DNA from: Siphonodentalium dalli
Lineage: Eukaryota; Mollusca; Scaphopoda; Gadilida; Siphonodentaliidae
Direction: 5' to 3'
NCBI GenBank assembly: GCA_032622095.1
Contig: CP136061.1
Coordinates: 253,903,582 to 253,967,581, forward strand
Length of the DNA stretch: 64,000 nucleotides
Below are positions 23,399-35,159 of this stretch, in pieces. Position 1 is the stretch's first letter; every line of letters begins with the position of its first letter. Position numbers and translations under genes: made by a program. The notes beneath the pieces are model-generated. The model was given only the letters and a program-made list of their open reading frames with translations. It made no database searches and had not been told where the DNA came from.

Positions 23399-23837
23399 AT
23401 GTACTCAATCAGATCAGACGTCTCCATACCATCAAGATACAACGACAAAATTTCTTCAAAATGCGCTTTAGTTATCACAATCGATTTATTGCAACAAAAT
23501 AATGCCAACCACTGTCAACTATGGTATCAAATTTCCCAAAACTTGTTATTTATCAACATTTTGTTCAACAAAATATGGCCATATTGTCACGACATTTGAC
23601 CATATTACCACTTAATTTTAGAGTTATCCATCTTCATCCGCAATTTTGTCCGAGACCCTCCTTTTGACCACGTGTTTCTGTGCCTCCTATTATTACACAT
23701 CTCGAGAAATAACTTCAAAACTGATATCTGATCACTCTGAGCTTTGATGGGTGGGTTCCTTGACTCGAATCAAATATTTTTTACCCCCAGCGCCAAATAA
23801 ATAGTAATTTAGGAGCGTTTAATCTGATTGAGTACCT
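23399..23837. mobile_element. Family C TTAA-flanked MITE (439 bp)
   Basis: TTAA at 23395-23398 and 23838-23841. The ends are ATGTACTCAATCAGAT and ATCTGATTGAGTACCT. A second copy is at 27999-28446. It is non-coding. Confidence 0.8.
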
Positions 23838-24149
23838 TTAATTGTGACATGCGAGATACTAAATTAAAACAAACCAACAGTTCGAATTCATGGAGCTTTG
23901 TCCATCATTGTGACCACCATCTTTGATTTTAAAGAATGCAATAAATTTTGGCTGGATTGTGTAACCCACGAGACACGCTATCATTTCCATACATACCAAA
24001 ACAAAACCTGCAATTTATGGCTTAATTGCGATGTACAATTCTACGGCTGTGAATATAGAGACTTGTCGATGGCGAATGGAGGACATTGAAGACATAATAT
24101 GACTTTATTTTTAACAATTATGGAATTTATCCTGGTTAATTAACTCATT

Positions 24150-24345
24150 GTTTATTGCGATATCGGCTCACAAATACCACGGAAAAGCATGCAATTTTGA
24201 ATTGGGACATTCATCTAAAGTGAACATATAATAACTAATAAATATTATATATATTCCCCGCGTTATTTTTTCAACTTTATAATGTTCCCTGTCAAAACTT
24301 AAAAAAGTTCCAAGGTTTTGATTCATGGCATGATCTTGGTATTCA
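24150..24345. repeat. Diverged fragment of repeat R1
   Basis: Shares GGCTCACAAA, GAAAAGCATG, GGTTCCCTGTcAAAACTT-like and CATGGCATGATCT segments with 766-1000, at much lower identity. An old copy. Confidence 0.7.
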
Positions 24346-27069
24346 CTCGCTTGCCCTTCCAAACTCAGCTATGTTCCCTCGACGGACTACAAAATTCCTC
24401 CGCCAATCATAGAAGACAAACTCTTTTGTGAACTCCGCGCAATTAGTGCATATATATATGGTATAGATAAAGTACATATAGTGCCTATGGATGGGCGGGC
24501 GTGATCCAGTTATTTCGGCCAATTTGGCCGGTTACTTCATGTGAGTTTTTCATCTGACGTGTGTGTCGGAATAATGATGTGGAAGATTTATGTAAATGTT
24601 AGCCCAAACTGCATTTCCAAGTAACGATGGTTTTGTTGTTTATTTTGAGGAATAATACCGCGTCAGATGAATTCAGCCCAAATATGTTAACAGTTGTCGT
24701 GTAAAACATTCGGCAGTAAGTTAGCGTTATTTAGTATTTGTGGATGTCCTTTAACATGGGGAAAATAGACTACTGCGCTTGAACGAGCATGTGAATTGTC
24801 GTTTTTAATGTATAGCAACTTTATAATCAATAACAGAGGCATTCTCTGTCAAATAAGGTCGCTCTATTTACGATACCAATTGGGGAACTTTGTAAATTAA
24901 ATTACGCGTAAACTTAACCTGCTGCAAATAGAAAAGGTGTCGGAATCGGCGTACTCGCCCCAGGGCTAACTCGCCCAATCGGCGCGTGCCAACTCGGAAT
25001 AAAAGGCCAACTCGGAATAAAAGATGCATACGGGGTGTTATATGGCGTTTGGTCCGTTGTTTCTCAATGAATATTATTGAAATTTGGTGTATATGTCCGG
25101 GCTGGGACATGGAATACAACAACGTTTGAATTGTTTTTAAATTTACAAATTTGTTGATTTTATTCATTTTGTTTTTGTTCTGAAACACACTATAAAGTGT
25201 ATATAATATAATAACGAACACGAGACATACATAATTTATGAACTGTTAACAAAAGATATCAAATTCAATACATGACAAAGATGACTCAGTGGAGTTTATA
25301 AAGTGAACATAAAAACATTGAGGTAAGAATCTTTTTAAGGAATTCAACTTTATTTAATGATAATAAACACATAAATTAAAATAACAAACATGAGACATAC
25401 ATGATTTATAAACTGTTAACAAAAGATATCAAACTCAATACATGACAAAGATGACTCAGTGAAGTTTATAAAGTGAACATAAAAATATTAAGGTAAAAAT
25501 CTTTTTAAGCATTACTAAACCGTTTAGCACAGTCCACTTCACTCATCCGATCATCACTAAACTTCATATTTATCTTGATATTGATCTATCAGACGAGAGC
25601 TATCAAATATTTTTTTAATTTTATAGGAAAAAATGGTCGCCAGCGGCCATATTGCATTTACGTTATATGTTATCGCGTCATGTCGATATCTAGTATTACT
25701 TAGAAATTTCACCTTTCCAGATTCATAATTGCTCCATTGACTGTAACAGATGGAATTATTCCCCTCTTCGGATAGAGTGTCACTGAAAATTTATTTTGTC
25801 AGACTGTCTGTATAGTCACTGATTATATATGGCAATAATCTGTAATAAGATGTAGCACTATTTTATTTTATATTTACATGCAGTGCTGTTTTTATACAAC
25901 AATTCTAATCCCCCCCTAGATCATCATGTGATCGACCATACATCGCGCGAGGACCTGGTTGAATTAAGGGGGGTTTTTATGGATAACTTCTGTCCTCAAG
26001 CTAGATTATACTTATGACATTTAATGGCATGTTTCTAACATGGAGGGTTAGATATGCGTGAGACACCACCACTCTTCAATTCACACCAAGTTATCAGCTG
26101 TCATATTCGGATATTAGAACCCATAGCCATGATATATGGTTTATTTTGTGTATACTAGTAATATTGTTATTTTCAGTACCTTTATATACCAGTACTGTGT
26201 ATAACAATGCATATACATTAATCCATGTATACATGTATATTGATTCAACGGATTCAGTGGTTTTGTCCATCAGTCTATCAAATTTGCGGGGAAAACATGG
26301 CCACAAGCAGTACACCCTGTTAAATTTCGAATTTGAATCAATTGGCGCACCCTGCAGCCAGCTTTTATTGGAGAACTTTTTCTCATGTGGATAGTTTGGG
26401 TCACCGCTAGATGTGAGCCATGTTTTGTTCTCAAGCTGTCCTTGTGAAGACATCACTGCCAGCGGTGATCTTGAATTTTACTATTTTTATATGGCTAAAT
26501 AATTTGGTTGATCCTACAGACGACACCCCTTGTCCGATCGTCACCAGATTCCACAATGATCTTCTGGATAACCAGGGGGAGAGTAATCTAATTTTCCCGA
26601 ATTTCGTTAAAAAACATTACCACAGGCAGCAATTTGGTATCTTACTGTTTGATCCTCTTTTGCGTGACTGAATTGTTTAGCAACTGTACAGTCATATCCC
26701 TCATCTGATAGTCACCACACTTTATATTGATCTTCGGGCTGACAACTAGATGGGAGCTATCGAATGCTTTGAATTTTTTTGGAAAACATTGTCGCCAGCA
26801 GTCATCTTCTATTTTGGTTTTTATATACATGTATATCTCTTCATTCGGATAGCCAGTATTACGTAGGTACTTCAACTTTCCGCATTCCTGTCATCATTTG
26901 AAATATAAAAATTTACCTGATACCATGCACCCTTCAAAATTTGTTTCGTCGTATCTATTTTAATGACCCGTATGGTAATATTGATACAGATATATTTGTC
27001 AAACATTTCTTTGTACAATATACAGGTATTTAGTTTGTAACTAAATCTAGAAATATATAATAGTAGCTG
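24346..27069. other. 2.7 kb with degenerate repeats, no recognised gene
   Basis: A direct duplication of about 130 bp lies at 25208-25340 and 25379-25510 (both with GAACTGTTAACAAAAGATAT). Around 25530-25750, 26250-26380, 26520-26640 and 26690-26880 there are loosely similar units with a GTCGCCAGC(A/G)G motif after a run such as TTGGAAAACATT, suggesting a decayed tandem repeat. The frames of 77-120 codons here look random. Confidence 0.4.
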
Positions 27070-27460
27070 GTGGACCCTACTTCGTCCGGGATGTTCCCCT
27101 CTGATTTTCGGAGAATTGCGAGATTTAACCTTGAATTGACCATTTTAAAGGTGAACGTCATGTCGGGTCACGATTTGACCCGCCCAAAACACTCCCCGGA
27201 CAAAAGTCACGACAAAAGTACCCGTCGAAATCCGCCCGGCTTTACCCGATTTGACCTTGAATTGACAATTTTGAATGTCAAGATCAGGTCAGGGTCATAA
27301 TTTGACCCACCCGAAACACTCCTGGGACAAAAGTAACAGTAGGTATTATATTTCGTTGAAATACTTCGTTTTACCAGATTTGACCTTGAATTGATCTTTT
27401 TGAATGTCAAAGTCAGGTCTGGATCAAGATTTGACCCGTCCAAATAGTCCAGAAACATGC
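27070..27460. repeat. About 120-bp units, three degenerate copies
   Basis: Each unit reads CCCGATTTGACCTTGAATTG, then AAGGTCA and a CCCGGACAAAAGT segment. The same unit recurs three times at 36674-36980. It is followed at 27640-27720 by an ACAGACAG-rich stretch like the 3' ends of some retroposons. Confidence 0.75.
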
Positions 27461-27998
27461 CTACATCAGCACGTTCGAGAACATGGTCCCACGTGAAATT
27501 GGACCCGTCAATATTGCTCCCGGGATCGAAGTAGTCCTACACACAAATTTTTAGTCGGATCGGTCAAGGTCCAGAAACATGCCTATGAGCGAGGTCAAGT
27601 TGACACGTTAAATACCAAATCCGAGTCGGATCAGTCGAGCAGTGTTAGAGTCTATAACACATACACACATGCATTCATGCATACACAGATACATACAGAC
27701 AGGTGTTCCAAAATGTATAATCGATAGCTACAACAATGCTATGGTAGATAGTTCACGGCCGACCTGATGCATGCATCTTAGTTTTCTTGTCGTATACTTA
27801 TATTGATAAGTATTTAAGTATTTGTAAACCCATGAATGACACTATAATAAATCAGTCATGCATGCCCTCGTCTTCATGCGACTTGAAAGAAGTCATATAG
27901 TGACTCGACGGGAATTGTTTCGTCGACCTATAAACACATGTACTCGTTTCACTGTGTTTGATGTTGCAATATTCATTGCACTCTTGGTACTAATTTAA

Positions 27999-28446
27999 AG
28001 GTACTCAATCTGATTCGATGGTCCCCATATCATCAGATTCCAACAACAACAACAACAAAAGTTTTAAATGCTGCTTATCAGAATCGAGTAATTGCCCAAA
28101 AATAATGCTAACCACAGTCAACTATAGTATAAAATTGCCCAAAACCTGTTATTTATCAACATTATGTTCAACGAAATTTTGCCGGTTTGTCAAATATCTG
28201 ACACAAAAAAGCCACTTGATTTTAGAATTATCCATCTTCATCCGCAATTTGGCCCGAGACCGTCTTCGAGCCCACTCTTTACTGGGCCACTTAAAATTAT
28301 AGGTGGTGAAAAATAATAGATTTCAAACATCGATATCTGATCACTCTGAGCTTTGTTGGGTGGGTTACTCGACTCGAATCAAATATTTTTAACCCCCGAA
28401 GCCAAGGAAATAGTTATTTTCGAACGTTAATTCGGATTATGCATCT
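27999..28446. mobile_element. Family C TTAA-flanked MITE (448 bp)
   Basis: TTAA at 27995-27998 and 28447-28450. The left end is AGGTACTCAATCTGATT and the right end is decayed (GGATTATGCATCT). Its interior matches 23399-23837, for example TTATTTATCAACATT and ATCTGATCACTCTGAGCTTT. Confidence 0.8.
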
Positions 28447-28702
28447 TTAATCATGTCTATGTCAAACAACAAACAATATTTTCCCTACCTACCCATATCC
28501 ATTCTGCTTATCTAAACAATATAGAGTTACACATATTAAAATGTAAGTGTCAATGACACTGAAGCTCTACTCGGAGAGGAGATATTGTCAAATTAATAAT
28601 ACAGTTAATGGAGCGATAGAGAATGCAGGCAGTTGGGTTGTCTATGTTATACTAAATACCCAACGGATTTAGTCATACGTTCGCCGCGCGCCAGAAGTGT
28701 CA

Positions 28703-28766
28703 TTAGGATGTGGCCCTGTTAGGATGTGGCCCTGTTAGGATGTGGCCCTGTTAGGATGTGGCCCTG
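28703..28766. repeat. 16-bp tandem repeat, four perfect copies
   Basis: TTAGGATGTGGCCCTG is repeated four times without change. Confidence 0.95.
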
Positions 28767-28820
28767 TTCTATATAACTTTCATGCTGGACTCCTTCTTAG
28801 GTCATGTCATGGATCTTTAA

Positions 28821-29209
28821 CCCTTTACCCAACATAAGGGCCCTGTGCCAATGCATTCTCTTATATATGCGAGTCGACCATAGGTCGCCTCGCATATATA
28901 AGAGAATGCATTGGCTTAACACATTAAAAATGATAAAATTGTTAAAGAATGTAAGAAAAAATGGTAAAAAGTGTTAAAAAAGATTTTTTTAGGCCAATGC
29001 ATTCTCTTATATATGCGGGCGACCTATGGTCGACTCGCATATATAAGAGAATGCATTGGCACAGGGCATAACTGTAACTATCACAATGTGGTCAAGGATC
29101 CGGTTCCAATGATATCCATATTTGTATGGTTCTATTGAGACAGACCGAAGATATTTTAGGCTGTTGAAGCTTTATTTGGCCGGTTTTGGCCGGTTTGTTG
29201 GGTAAAGGG
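28821..29209. mobile_element. Family A MITE (389 bp)
   Basis: TTAA at 28817-28820 and 29210-29213; hairpins at 28848-28914 and 28994-29059 (one base missing). It is inserted in an old, diverged R1 copy (about 28770-29290), 19 kb from the other family A copies. Confidence 0.9.
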
Positions 29210-29467
29210 TTAATCCATCTCCGCCTGCAGAGATCACACTCCACCAATATAAAATCTGGGAATTTTTTTATGTGGCAGGGAAGTTTATAACAATGAAAAA
29301 ACAGTGCAGGTAATGTATGTTTTGGTTAAAGACACTATTTAGAATAAAATATTTTAACTTACTACGCGATAAGCGATATTTGTTGAACATCACTGTAACA
29401 GCCTAACAGGTTTGTTTACATAGCAATGGTTTCAATGCGCGAAATTTCGCAATCGGAAAGCTATTAA

Positions 29468-29961
29468 AGGTACGGTTGGCCTTGGTGGTGGGTAGCCTGT
29501 GAAAATATTTCCACCCGTCAAAAACCGCAACAAACAGAAAGAACAACAAAATGTAGACAGACTTTGTCCGTATACAAATAAGAAATATCGCATAAACAGT
29601 ATGTTAATGTCATATTTTTGACCATTGTTATGTAAACAAAAGCATAAAAAGTAACTTTGCTGGTGTTTGTTTATATTATGATGGTAAACATAAAGAGCGT
29701 TCTTTGTTGGTGAATTCCTGTTATGGAACGAATAAAGAGCGTTTATGACATTTGTGTGTGATTAGCCAGCACCATTGTGCTGTCTTCTGTAACACAATCA
29801 GGCTCTGGCTTAGGTAAAATATAGTAAATCTTTATGATAACATGCTTTTTACGCGATGGTCATGGTATATATGAACGAAACTGTATGCGTATTAATGTTT
29901 TTCTGTTTACGGTGATTGGAACAAATATGAATATTTTCGACAACTAAGGCCTCACGTGCCT
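29468..29961. mobile_element. Family E TTAA-flanked MITE (494 bp)
   Basis: TTAA at 29464-29467 and 29962-29965. The left end is AGGTACGGTTGGCCTT and the right end AAGGCCTCACGTGCCT. The interior has AACCGCAACAAACAGAAAGAA and repeated TAAAGAGCGTT. Full relatives are at 30187-30661 and 37642-38151. Confidence 0.75.
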
Positions 29962-30186
29962 TTAATAATAGGAACAAAGTTGATATATTTCTCCATGTTC
30001 TTCTTGATGTGATGTTTTTACATACGTTTTATATTTCTGGCACATTTACCCACTGTGAATGCCTCGGATCCCTTTAGATCAAATCAAACAAAATAATTAT
30101 GTGGCCTCAACTCTTTTGAATTCCCGGCTGTGATAAACAGAGATTTCTGTAGAGGTGGAAAAATTATCACTTCAGCTAAATCTTAA

Positions 30187-30661
30187 AAGTACGGATGGCC
30201 TTCGCGATGGGTATTGTTAGACAGATTTTGTTCTTATACCAATCATGAATATCGCACAAATAACATATTATTGTCAAGATCGTACGCAGTGTTAGTAAAC
30301 AAACGCCAGTACAGCACAGTTAAAGTGTGTGCGATAAGAAAACTCAACTCCGGGGAGATCCCACGAAGTGAACGTTCGTTAAATCTGCCACCATGTTGTT
30401 TACAACATACCGGTATAGCGCTGGCCAATCCTCGCCACTCAATATTTCGGCGTTGAATGGGTCACGGTGTTGAGTGTTTTGCTTATCGCACACTCTCAAA
30501 TGCTCAGCTCACACAATTTACTATTGTGGATAATATCGTATTCATACTATATAACATTTTACTATAAACTATTAGTATATTCTTGAGGAAATTTTCATAA
30601 TGGTAACTGATATTTCTAAGTTATAACCTACATCCAATATAATATAAGGCCATCCGCGCCT
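30187..30661. mobile_element. Family E MITE sharing its end with family B
   Basis: TTAA at 30183-30186 and 30662-30665. The left end is AAGTACGGATGGCCTTCGCG and the right end GGCCATCCGCGCC. The right TTAA is also the left TTAA of the family B element that follows, so one used the other's boundary as target. Confidence 0.75.
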
Positions 30662-30665
30662 TTAA

Positions 30666-31021
30666 CCCTTCCATGACTGGAGCGGAAATTTTGCGAAATC
30701 CTATGAAAATGCATTATCTTGTACATGCGAGTCTCCCATAGGCAGCCTCGCATGTACATGTATTTATAAGTGAAAGCATTGGCCTAAAAACATTTACCTT
30801 GACCGTGTAAGCCGATGCATTCTCTTATATATGCCAGTCTCCCATAGGCAGCCTCGCATATATAAGTGAATGCATTGGCCTAACAATATTTACCTTGACT
30901 TTGTAAGACAATGCATTCTCTTATATATGCGAACCTCCATATTGGTGACTCGCATATATAAGAGAATGCACTGGCAAATGATATACAATGCTGCACCAGC
31001 GCAGCTCCAGTCAATAAAGGG
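30666..31021. mobile_element. Family B MITE with three hairpins (356 bp)
   Basis: TTAA at 30662-30665 and 31022-31025. The ends are CCCTTCCATGACTGGAGC and CTCCAGTCAATAAAGGG. Hairpins at 30708-30782, 30812-30878 and 30908-30974 have the same ATGCATTCTCTTATATATGC stem as family A but loop sequence TCTCCCATAGGCAGCC. It lies directly in the first intron bases of the exon copy at 31037. Confidence 0.85.
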
Positions 31022-31036
31022 TTAAATCAAACTTAC

Positions 31037-31146
31037 AAATCCCCATATCGTCCATGCATGAACATATAGCAGCGTAGACGATTCCATGCATGACCTTGCA
31101 GTGATCCGGACATCACCCCGACGATAGAAGCCGCGGTGGGAGCCGT
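31037..31146 (-). pseudogene. PLAC8-like first exon, copy 1 (3' fragment)
   Basis: Similar to the 3' end of the exon at 32818-33130, including the splice donor GTAAGTTTGATTTAA. It reads VGVMSGSLQGH, then a 4-bp length difference throws the frame off, so the conserved W and CxDD residues are lost. Homology stops upstream at about 31146. A family B MITE begins 12 bp into the intron at TTAA. Confidence 0.7.
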
Positions 31147-31464
31147 CAAACTCCATGCAGGATTTACCTCCCTGATGAATCGGTAAGACCCACATTTGGT
31201 GGATTTCCGCGATATTAGGATATATACATTTACTAAGCGAACATATCAACATTCTGCCCTTATTAATCACACCAAATATCGGATAAAATGTGTGTAATTT
31301 CGTACCGTAACTTTGGAAAGTGGAACTAGTAGCAAAGAACTATATTGCGAAACGGTGTGATTTGGTTCTCCGATTATATTATCAACACAAATGTCTAAAT
31401 GCACATGGACGACATTTTCATGACAACATACATCGCAAGTCAAACACAAGAGTTCTAATTTGCT
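31147..31464. other. Sequence between exon copies
   Basis: No counterpart next to the other exon copies. A 77-codon minus-strand frame (31267-31500) is Cys/His-containing but matches no family I recognise. Confidence 0.3.
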
Positions 31465-31641
31465 ACAATATTTGACATATTTTTTTCTTATACCAATCAT
31501 AAATATCGCGTAAATAGTATGTTATTGTCAAGTTCGTACGCTGTGGTATGTAAACACACGCCAGGTTCTGTAACAGTTTTGAATTTTACTTCCATAACAA
31601 AGCGCACGAACTTGACAATGACATATACTATTCACGTGTCT
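31465..31641. mobile_element. Family E-like MITE fragment in intron of copy 2
   Basis: Its right end CACGTGTC is followed by TTAA (31642-31645). An internal palindrome pairs GTTATTGTCAAGTTCGT with ACGAACTTGACAATGAC. It lacks a clear left end. Nearly the same sequence is at 32650-32802 beside copy 3. Confidence 0.6.
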
Positions 31642-31656
31642 TTAAATCAAACTTAC

Positions 31657-32408
31657 AAATTCCCATATCGTCCACGCATGAACAAAGCGGCGTGGACCAA
31701 TCCCTGTGACCTTGCAGCGATCCGGGCATCATCCCGACTTTAGACGCCTGGCCGGTGGGAGCCGTGGTGACGACTATTGTGTTCGTACTGACATGGGGGT
31801 TATATCGGGCGTCATATAAGGATTAACTGTCATGTGGACTGTTTTTATGGAGATGTAACCGTGAGGTAAGTGGACATAACTTGTGTAAAACCCGAAGGGT
31901 TTTACATACAAGTTATGACCACTTACCTCACGGTTACATCTCCATAAAAATAGTCCACATGACAGTTAATCCTTATATTTATATACATTTAGCGAAAAAG
32001 CCACTTTTGTAAATGTATTTAAATCGAAAAGTGTATCGTGACAAAAACAGCCCAAAATACCCAATAGCACCCTTGGCAAAAGTTAATAGGAACAATTTCT
32101 CTTCATATTGAAACCCGATGATGTATTAAGTCAATCCTGCGCGAGTCCAAATGCGCCAAAAACATTACGCGTTCGTCTTTCCAAACCCAATGACGTATCG
32201 ATGGTGTTATGAGCTTGGTGTTATAAGGCGTTGCGCATTCACCGAGAAATAACTGCAACTAGCCACGTGGGCGCCGACCAATCAGAATGCTGGATTTAGT
32301 GATGACAACACTTAGTATGTAAATATATTGCGTGTGTTGTTGACCTGCGCGCTGAGATTCATGGTATTGGTGTGGGTAATCACGTCGCTCCTCATAATGA
32401 TGGTAGCT
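31657..32408 (-). pseudogene. PLAC8-like first exon, copy 2, split by an insertion
   Basis: The downstream part (31657-31813) is open and reads NTIVVTTAP, then GMMPGSLQGHRDWSTPLCSC and VDDMGI before the donor GTAAGT. The upstream part (32325-32408) reads HHYEERRDYPHQYHESQRAG. The two halves are contiguous in copy 3 but here are separated by about 510 bp (31814-32328), and the start codon region is gone. The WSTPLCSC-VDD segment is closer to the usual PLAC8 pattern than copy 3. It is dead as a gene unless exons were redefined. Confidence 0.7.
31814..31978. mobile_element. 165-bp palindromic element inside exon copy 2
   Basis: ATATAAGGATTAACTGTCAT at the left is matched by its reverse complement at the right, with a centre at GAAGGG. 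Almost the whole length pairs. It forms one end of the 510-bp block that interrupts the exon; 31979-32328 is unassigned and may have arrived with it. Confidence 0.8.
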
Positions 32409-32551
32409 TATTTTTACATAATTATATATGTTTTGCGAATTTACCCACTGCGAGTACATTTGGTCCCTTTAATTCAAATAAAACAAAATATATGTGGTAT
32501 CAACTCATTTCTGTAGGGGTGGAAACATTGGTCACCTCACCGAAATCGTAA
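32409..32551. repeat. Segment similar to 30020-30180
   Basis: Shares TTTACCCACTG, CAAAATA(A)TTATGTGG-like and TTTCTGTAG(A/G)GGTGGAAA segments with 30040-30170, just before a family E start in both places. This indicates the family E copies moved by local duplication of a larger segment. Confidence 0.6.
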
Positions 32552-32802
32552 AGGTGCGGGTGGCCTTCGCGGTGGGTAAGCTGGTAAATTAGTCACACCC
32601 GTTAAAACTGCCATAAACAATTTTTTTTTTAAATATAGACATATTTTATTCTTATACAATCATAAATTTCGTGTAAATAGTATGTCATTGTCAAGTTCGT
32701 ACGCTGTGCTATGTAAACAAACGCCAGGTTCTGTAACAGTTTTGAATTTTGTTTACATAACAAAGCGCACGAACTTGACAATAACATACTATTCACGTGT
32801 CT
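32552..32802. mobile_element. Family E MITE in intron of exon copy 3
   Basis: The left end AGGTGCGGGTGGCCTTCGCG follows GTAA (a one-base-changed TTAA) and the right end CACGTGTC is followed by TTAA at 32803-32806. The right boundary is 12 bp inside the intron of the exon at 32818-33130. Confidence 0.7.
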
Positions 32803-32817
32803 TTAAATCAAACTTAC

Positions 32818-33130
32818 AAATTCCCATATCGTCCATGCATGAAAAAAGCGGCGAAGACCAATCCCTGTGACCTTGCAGTGAGCCGGGCATCATCCCGACT
32901 TTAGACGCCTGGACGGTGGGAGCTGTGGTGACGACTATTGTGTTCGTACTGACCGGTTGGTTGTATCGGGCGTCATATTGCGTGTGTTGTTGACCTGCGC
33001 GCTGAGATTCCTCGTACTGAGGTGGGTAATCACGTCGCTCCTCGTGACTATGGTAACTTTGCTCTTGTGCTTGCCTTCCTTTCTCGACGTAGCGAGATTG
33101 CGGCTGTGATGTCACTGACATGTGTGCCAT
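32818..33130 (-). CDS. First coding exon of a PLAC8/cornifelin-like protein
   Basis: ATG at 33128-33130 in a good context (AACCATGG). The exon encodes about 104 residues and ends in phase 1 at a perfect donor, GTAAGT. Residues 1-60 are rich in Gln, Arg, Tyr and His (QPQSRY, HEERRDYPPQYEESQRAG); then come NTIVVTTAPTVQASKV and HRDWSSPLFSCMDDMGI. A short disordered leader followed by W-x3-L-x-C-x-DD-x2-IC is how PLAC8-family proteins begin; their Cys-rich, membrane-associated body follows in later exons, which I could not find downstream (below 31022). Copies 1 and 2 lie downstream on the same strand. This is the only exon of the three with an intact start and frame. The family call rests on about 15 residues. 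A CACGTG E-box sits about 30 bp upstream of the ATG and a long palindrome about 100 bp upstream. Confidence 0.6.
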
Positions 33131-33228
33131 GGTTCGTAGGTATTACTTGGTTCCGCCCACGTGATCGGCAGAATCCAGGTATTTACGTCTTTCTCTGATT
33201 CAACCTGTGATACATGTATTACCAAGTA

Positions 33229-33374
33229 AAATAATATAAGTTACGCGACGCTTAATAGTCTGATATGATGTCATGTGAGGCGAAGTGAGATCAATATTAG
33301 GCGAGGCCGTATTGATCTCAATGAGCCTCACATGACACCATATCCGACTATTAAGCGTCCCGCAACGTATTTAT
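33229..33374. mobile_element. 146-bp palindromic element upstream of the exon
   Basis: GACGCTTAATAGTC and ATGTCATGTGAGGC on the left pair with GCCTCACATGACACCAT and GACTATTAAGCGTC on the right. It lies about 100 bp upstream of the ATG at 33130, in the likely promoter. Confidence 0.8.
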
Positions 33375-33431
33375 TATGTCAGTCAACTGTGGACAAAATC
33401 CAATATATCCATTTAATTAATCGTCGCTGTA

Positions 33432-33952
33432 ATTATACTTCCATGGTGTAACCAAGGAAGTATATTGTTTTTGTACTGAGGTCGTTTTCCGTTTATTTTG
33501 AAATACTCAGAAACTAATTGCAGTAGGATCGCGAAATCTCTAGCGAATGTAGGCATCTAAGGTCTACTAAAAATAAAGGTATCCGCATACCGGTCCAAGG
33601 TTTCTAGACAGAGTTATGGCCCTTTTTCGATTATTTTTCATTATTATTATTATTATACTCCACGATTTTGCGACGCCCTAATATCTGAAAGTATGAGGAG
33701 TAGCAAACTAAAAGTTGGTACGGATGTTGGGGCTAATGAGTTCTAACTTTTTTTCATATAAAAAATATTGTCCGCGTTTCCCCGCGGAGTTATCTCCCTT
33801 TATATGAAAAAATGTCATTTTATTATCTCGGAAATTATAAGGAGCAGAGCATCGGAAATTGGACCGTATGCACACCTCGATATGCCCTACTGACCACGGG
33901 CATCAAAACTTGTGTCCGCGCTTTCCCTGAGGAGTTACCGCCCATACATAGG
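33432..33952 (+). repeat. 521-bp direct repeat, copy 1
   Basis: Identical by eye to 35160-35680. It starts with a small hairpin around ATACTTCCATGGT / ACCAAGGAAGTAT. Confidence 0.95.
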
Positions 33953-35159
33953 CAAACCTCGAATTCATTGTACTCAGCTGTTCTCTCGTATCATTCCAGA
34001 TAACTGAATTTGGTTTTCACAGTCCTCTTGGTAATTGACTGTTCAGTGCCAAAACGAAAACTGGACAGGGTCGATCTCATATTTTTACAATGGGGTGGGG
34101 GGTGCCAAATTAAAAAAAAAAATTCGTTATAAAACTCACCTATCTACGTGCATGGCTTCACTGCGTAAAGCCAATCATATATTACGAAAGATTTTTGAAA
34201 TCTGAGTAGAAATACCAGAGTTGTGGGCCCTCAAAAACAATATTTTTGGGCAATCGGCTTGTCGCCGTATCTCCTTTAAAACGGACAAACATTGGAGATA
34301 GTGACACACTTCTGAGTATCCAGAATAGCTAGTGCTCGTTGTGTGCCAAATTTTGCCAATGTCTGTTCATTATTGTGGTTCTGGGGAGGGGTGATTTATG
34401 GTGCCAAAATATTTTTCGCTTCCGAATCAGATGAAACTTAGAATATAACATTTACAGCAACAGCCGATCTAGAAGCTGAAAGAATTTCGAAAATCCATTC
34501 AAAACTGACAGAGTTGCGGGCCTTCAAACTATGCAATTTGGGGCCCATGTGCTTGATAACACATCTGCTCCGAAGATGTCAAACTTTGAATGTCATCTGA
34601 TACGCCAATGCGTGCAGGCTGAAGAGAGCACGCGGTGTGCCAAATTTTGCCAGTGTCGGTTTAGTGTTGTGGGTCACGGGAGGGTTGGTCAACAATACAA
34701 AAATTTATTTCGTCTCCGAATCATATGAAACTTGGCATATATTATCTACCATACACGTTGAACACAAAACTGAAAACAGATCGTAAATCCGTTAAAAAAT
34801 GGCGGAGATTTGTGCCCTCAAAGTTTTAATTTGGCCCCATATTTTTTCCAATAACCAGAATGCTATTCGTCTCCGAATCAGATGACATTTATAACATACA
34901 ATCTAGGTAAGCAGGAGATCACAAAACTAAAAACAATTTTAAAATCCATTGGAAAATAACGGAGTTACAGGCCCTCAAACTTCGCATTTTGGGCCACTGT
35001 TGACAATTTCCCAATCCCGTCACCCAATTTCGCGGCAGGGGTGGGGTCACTTCCACACATTTAAGATCAACCCACACATGTTAGGACAACATATAACCAT
35101 CCTAATTCATATTTGCCGCCCCTAAACTGCAATTCTTTCAGCTCGTGATGTTCCCTATT

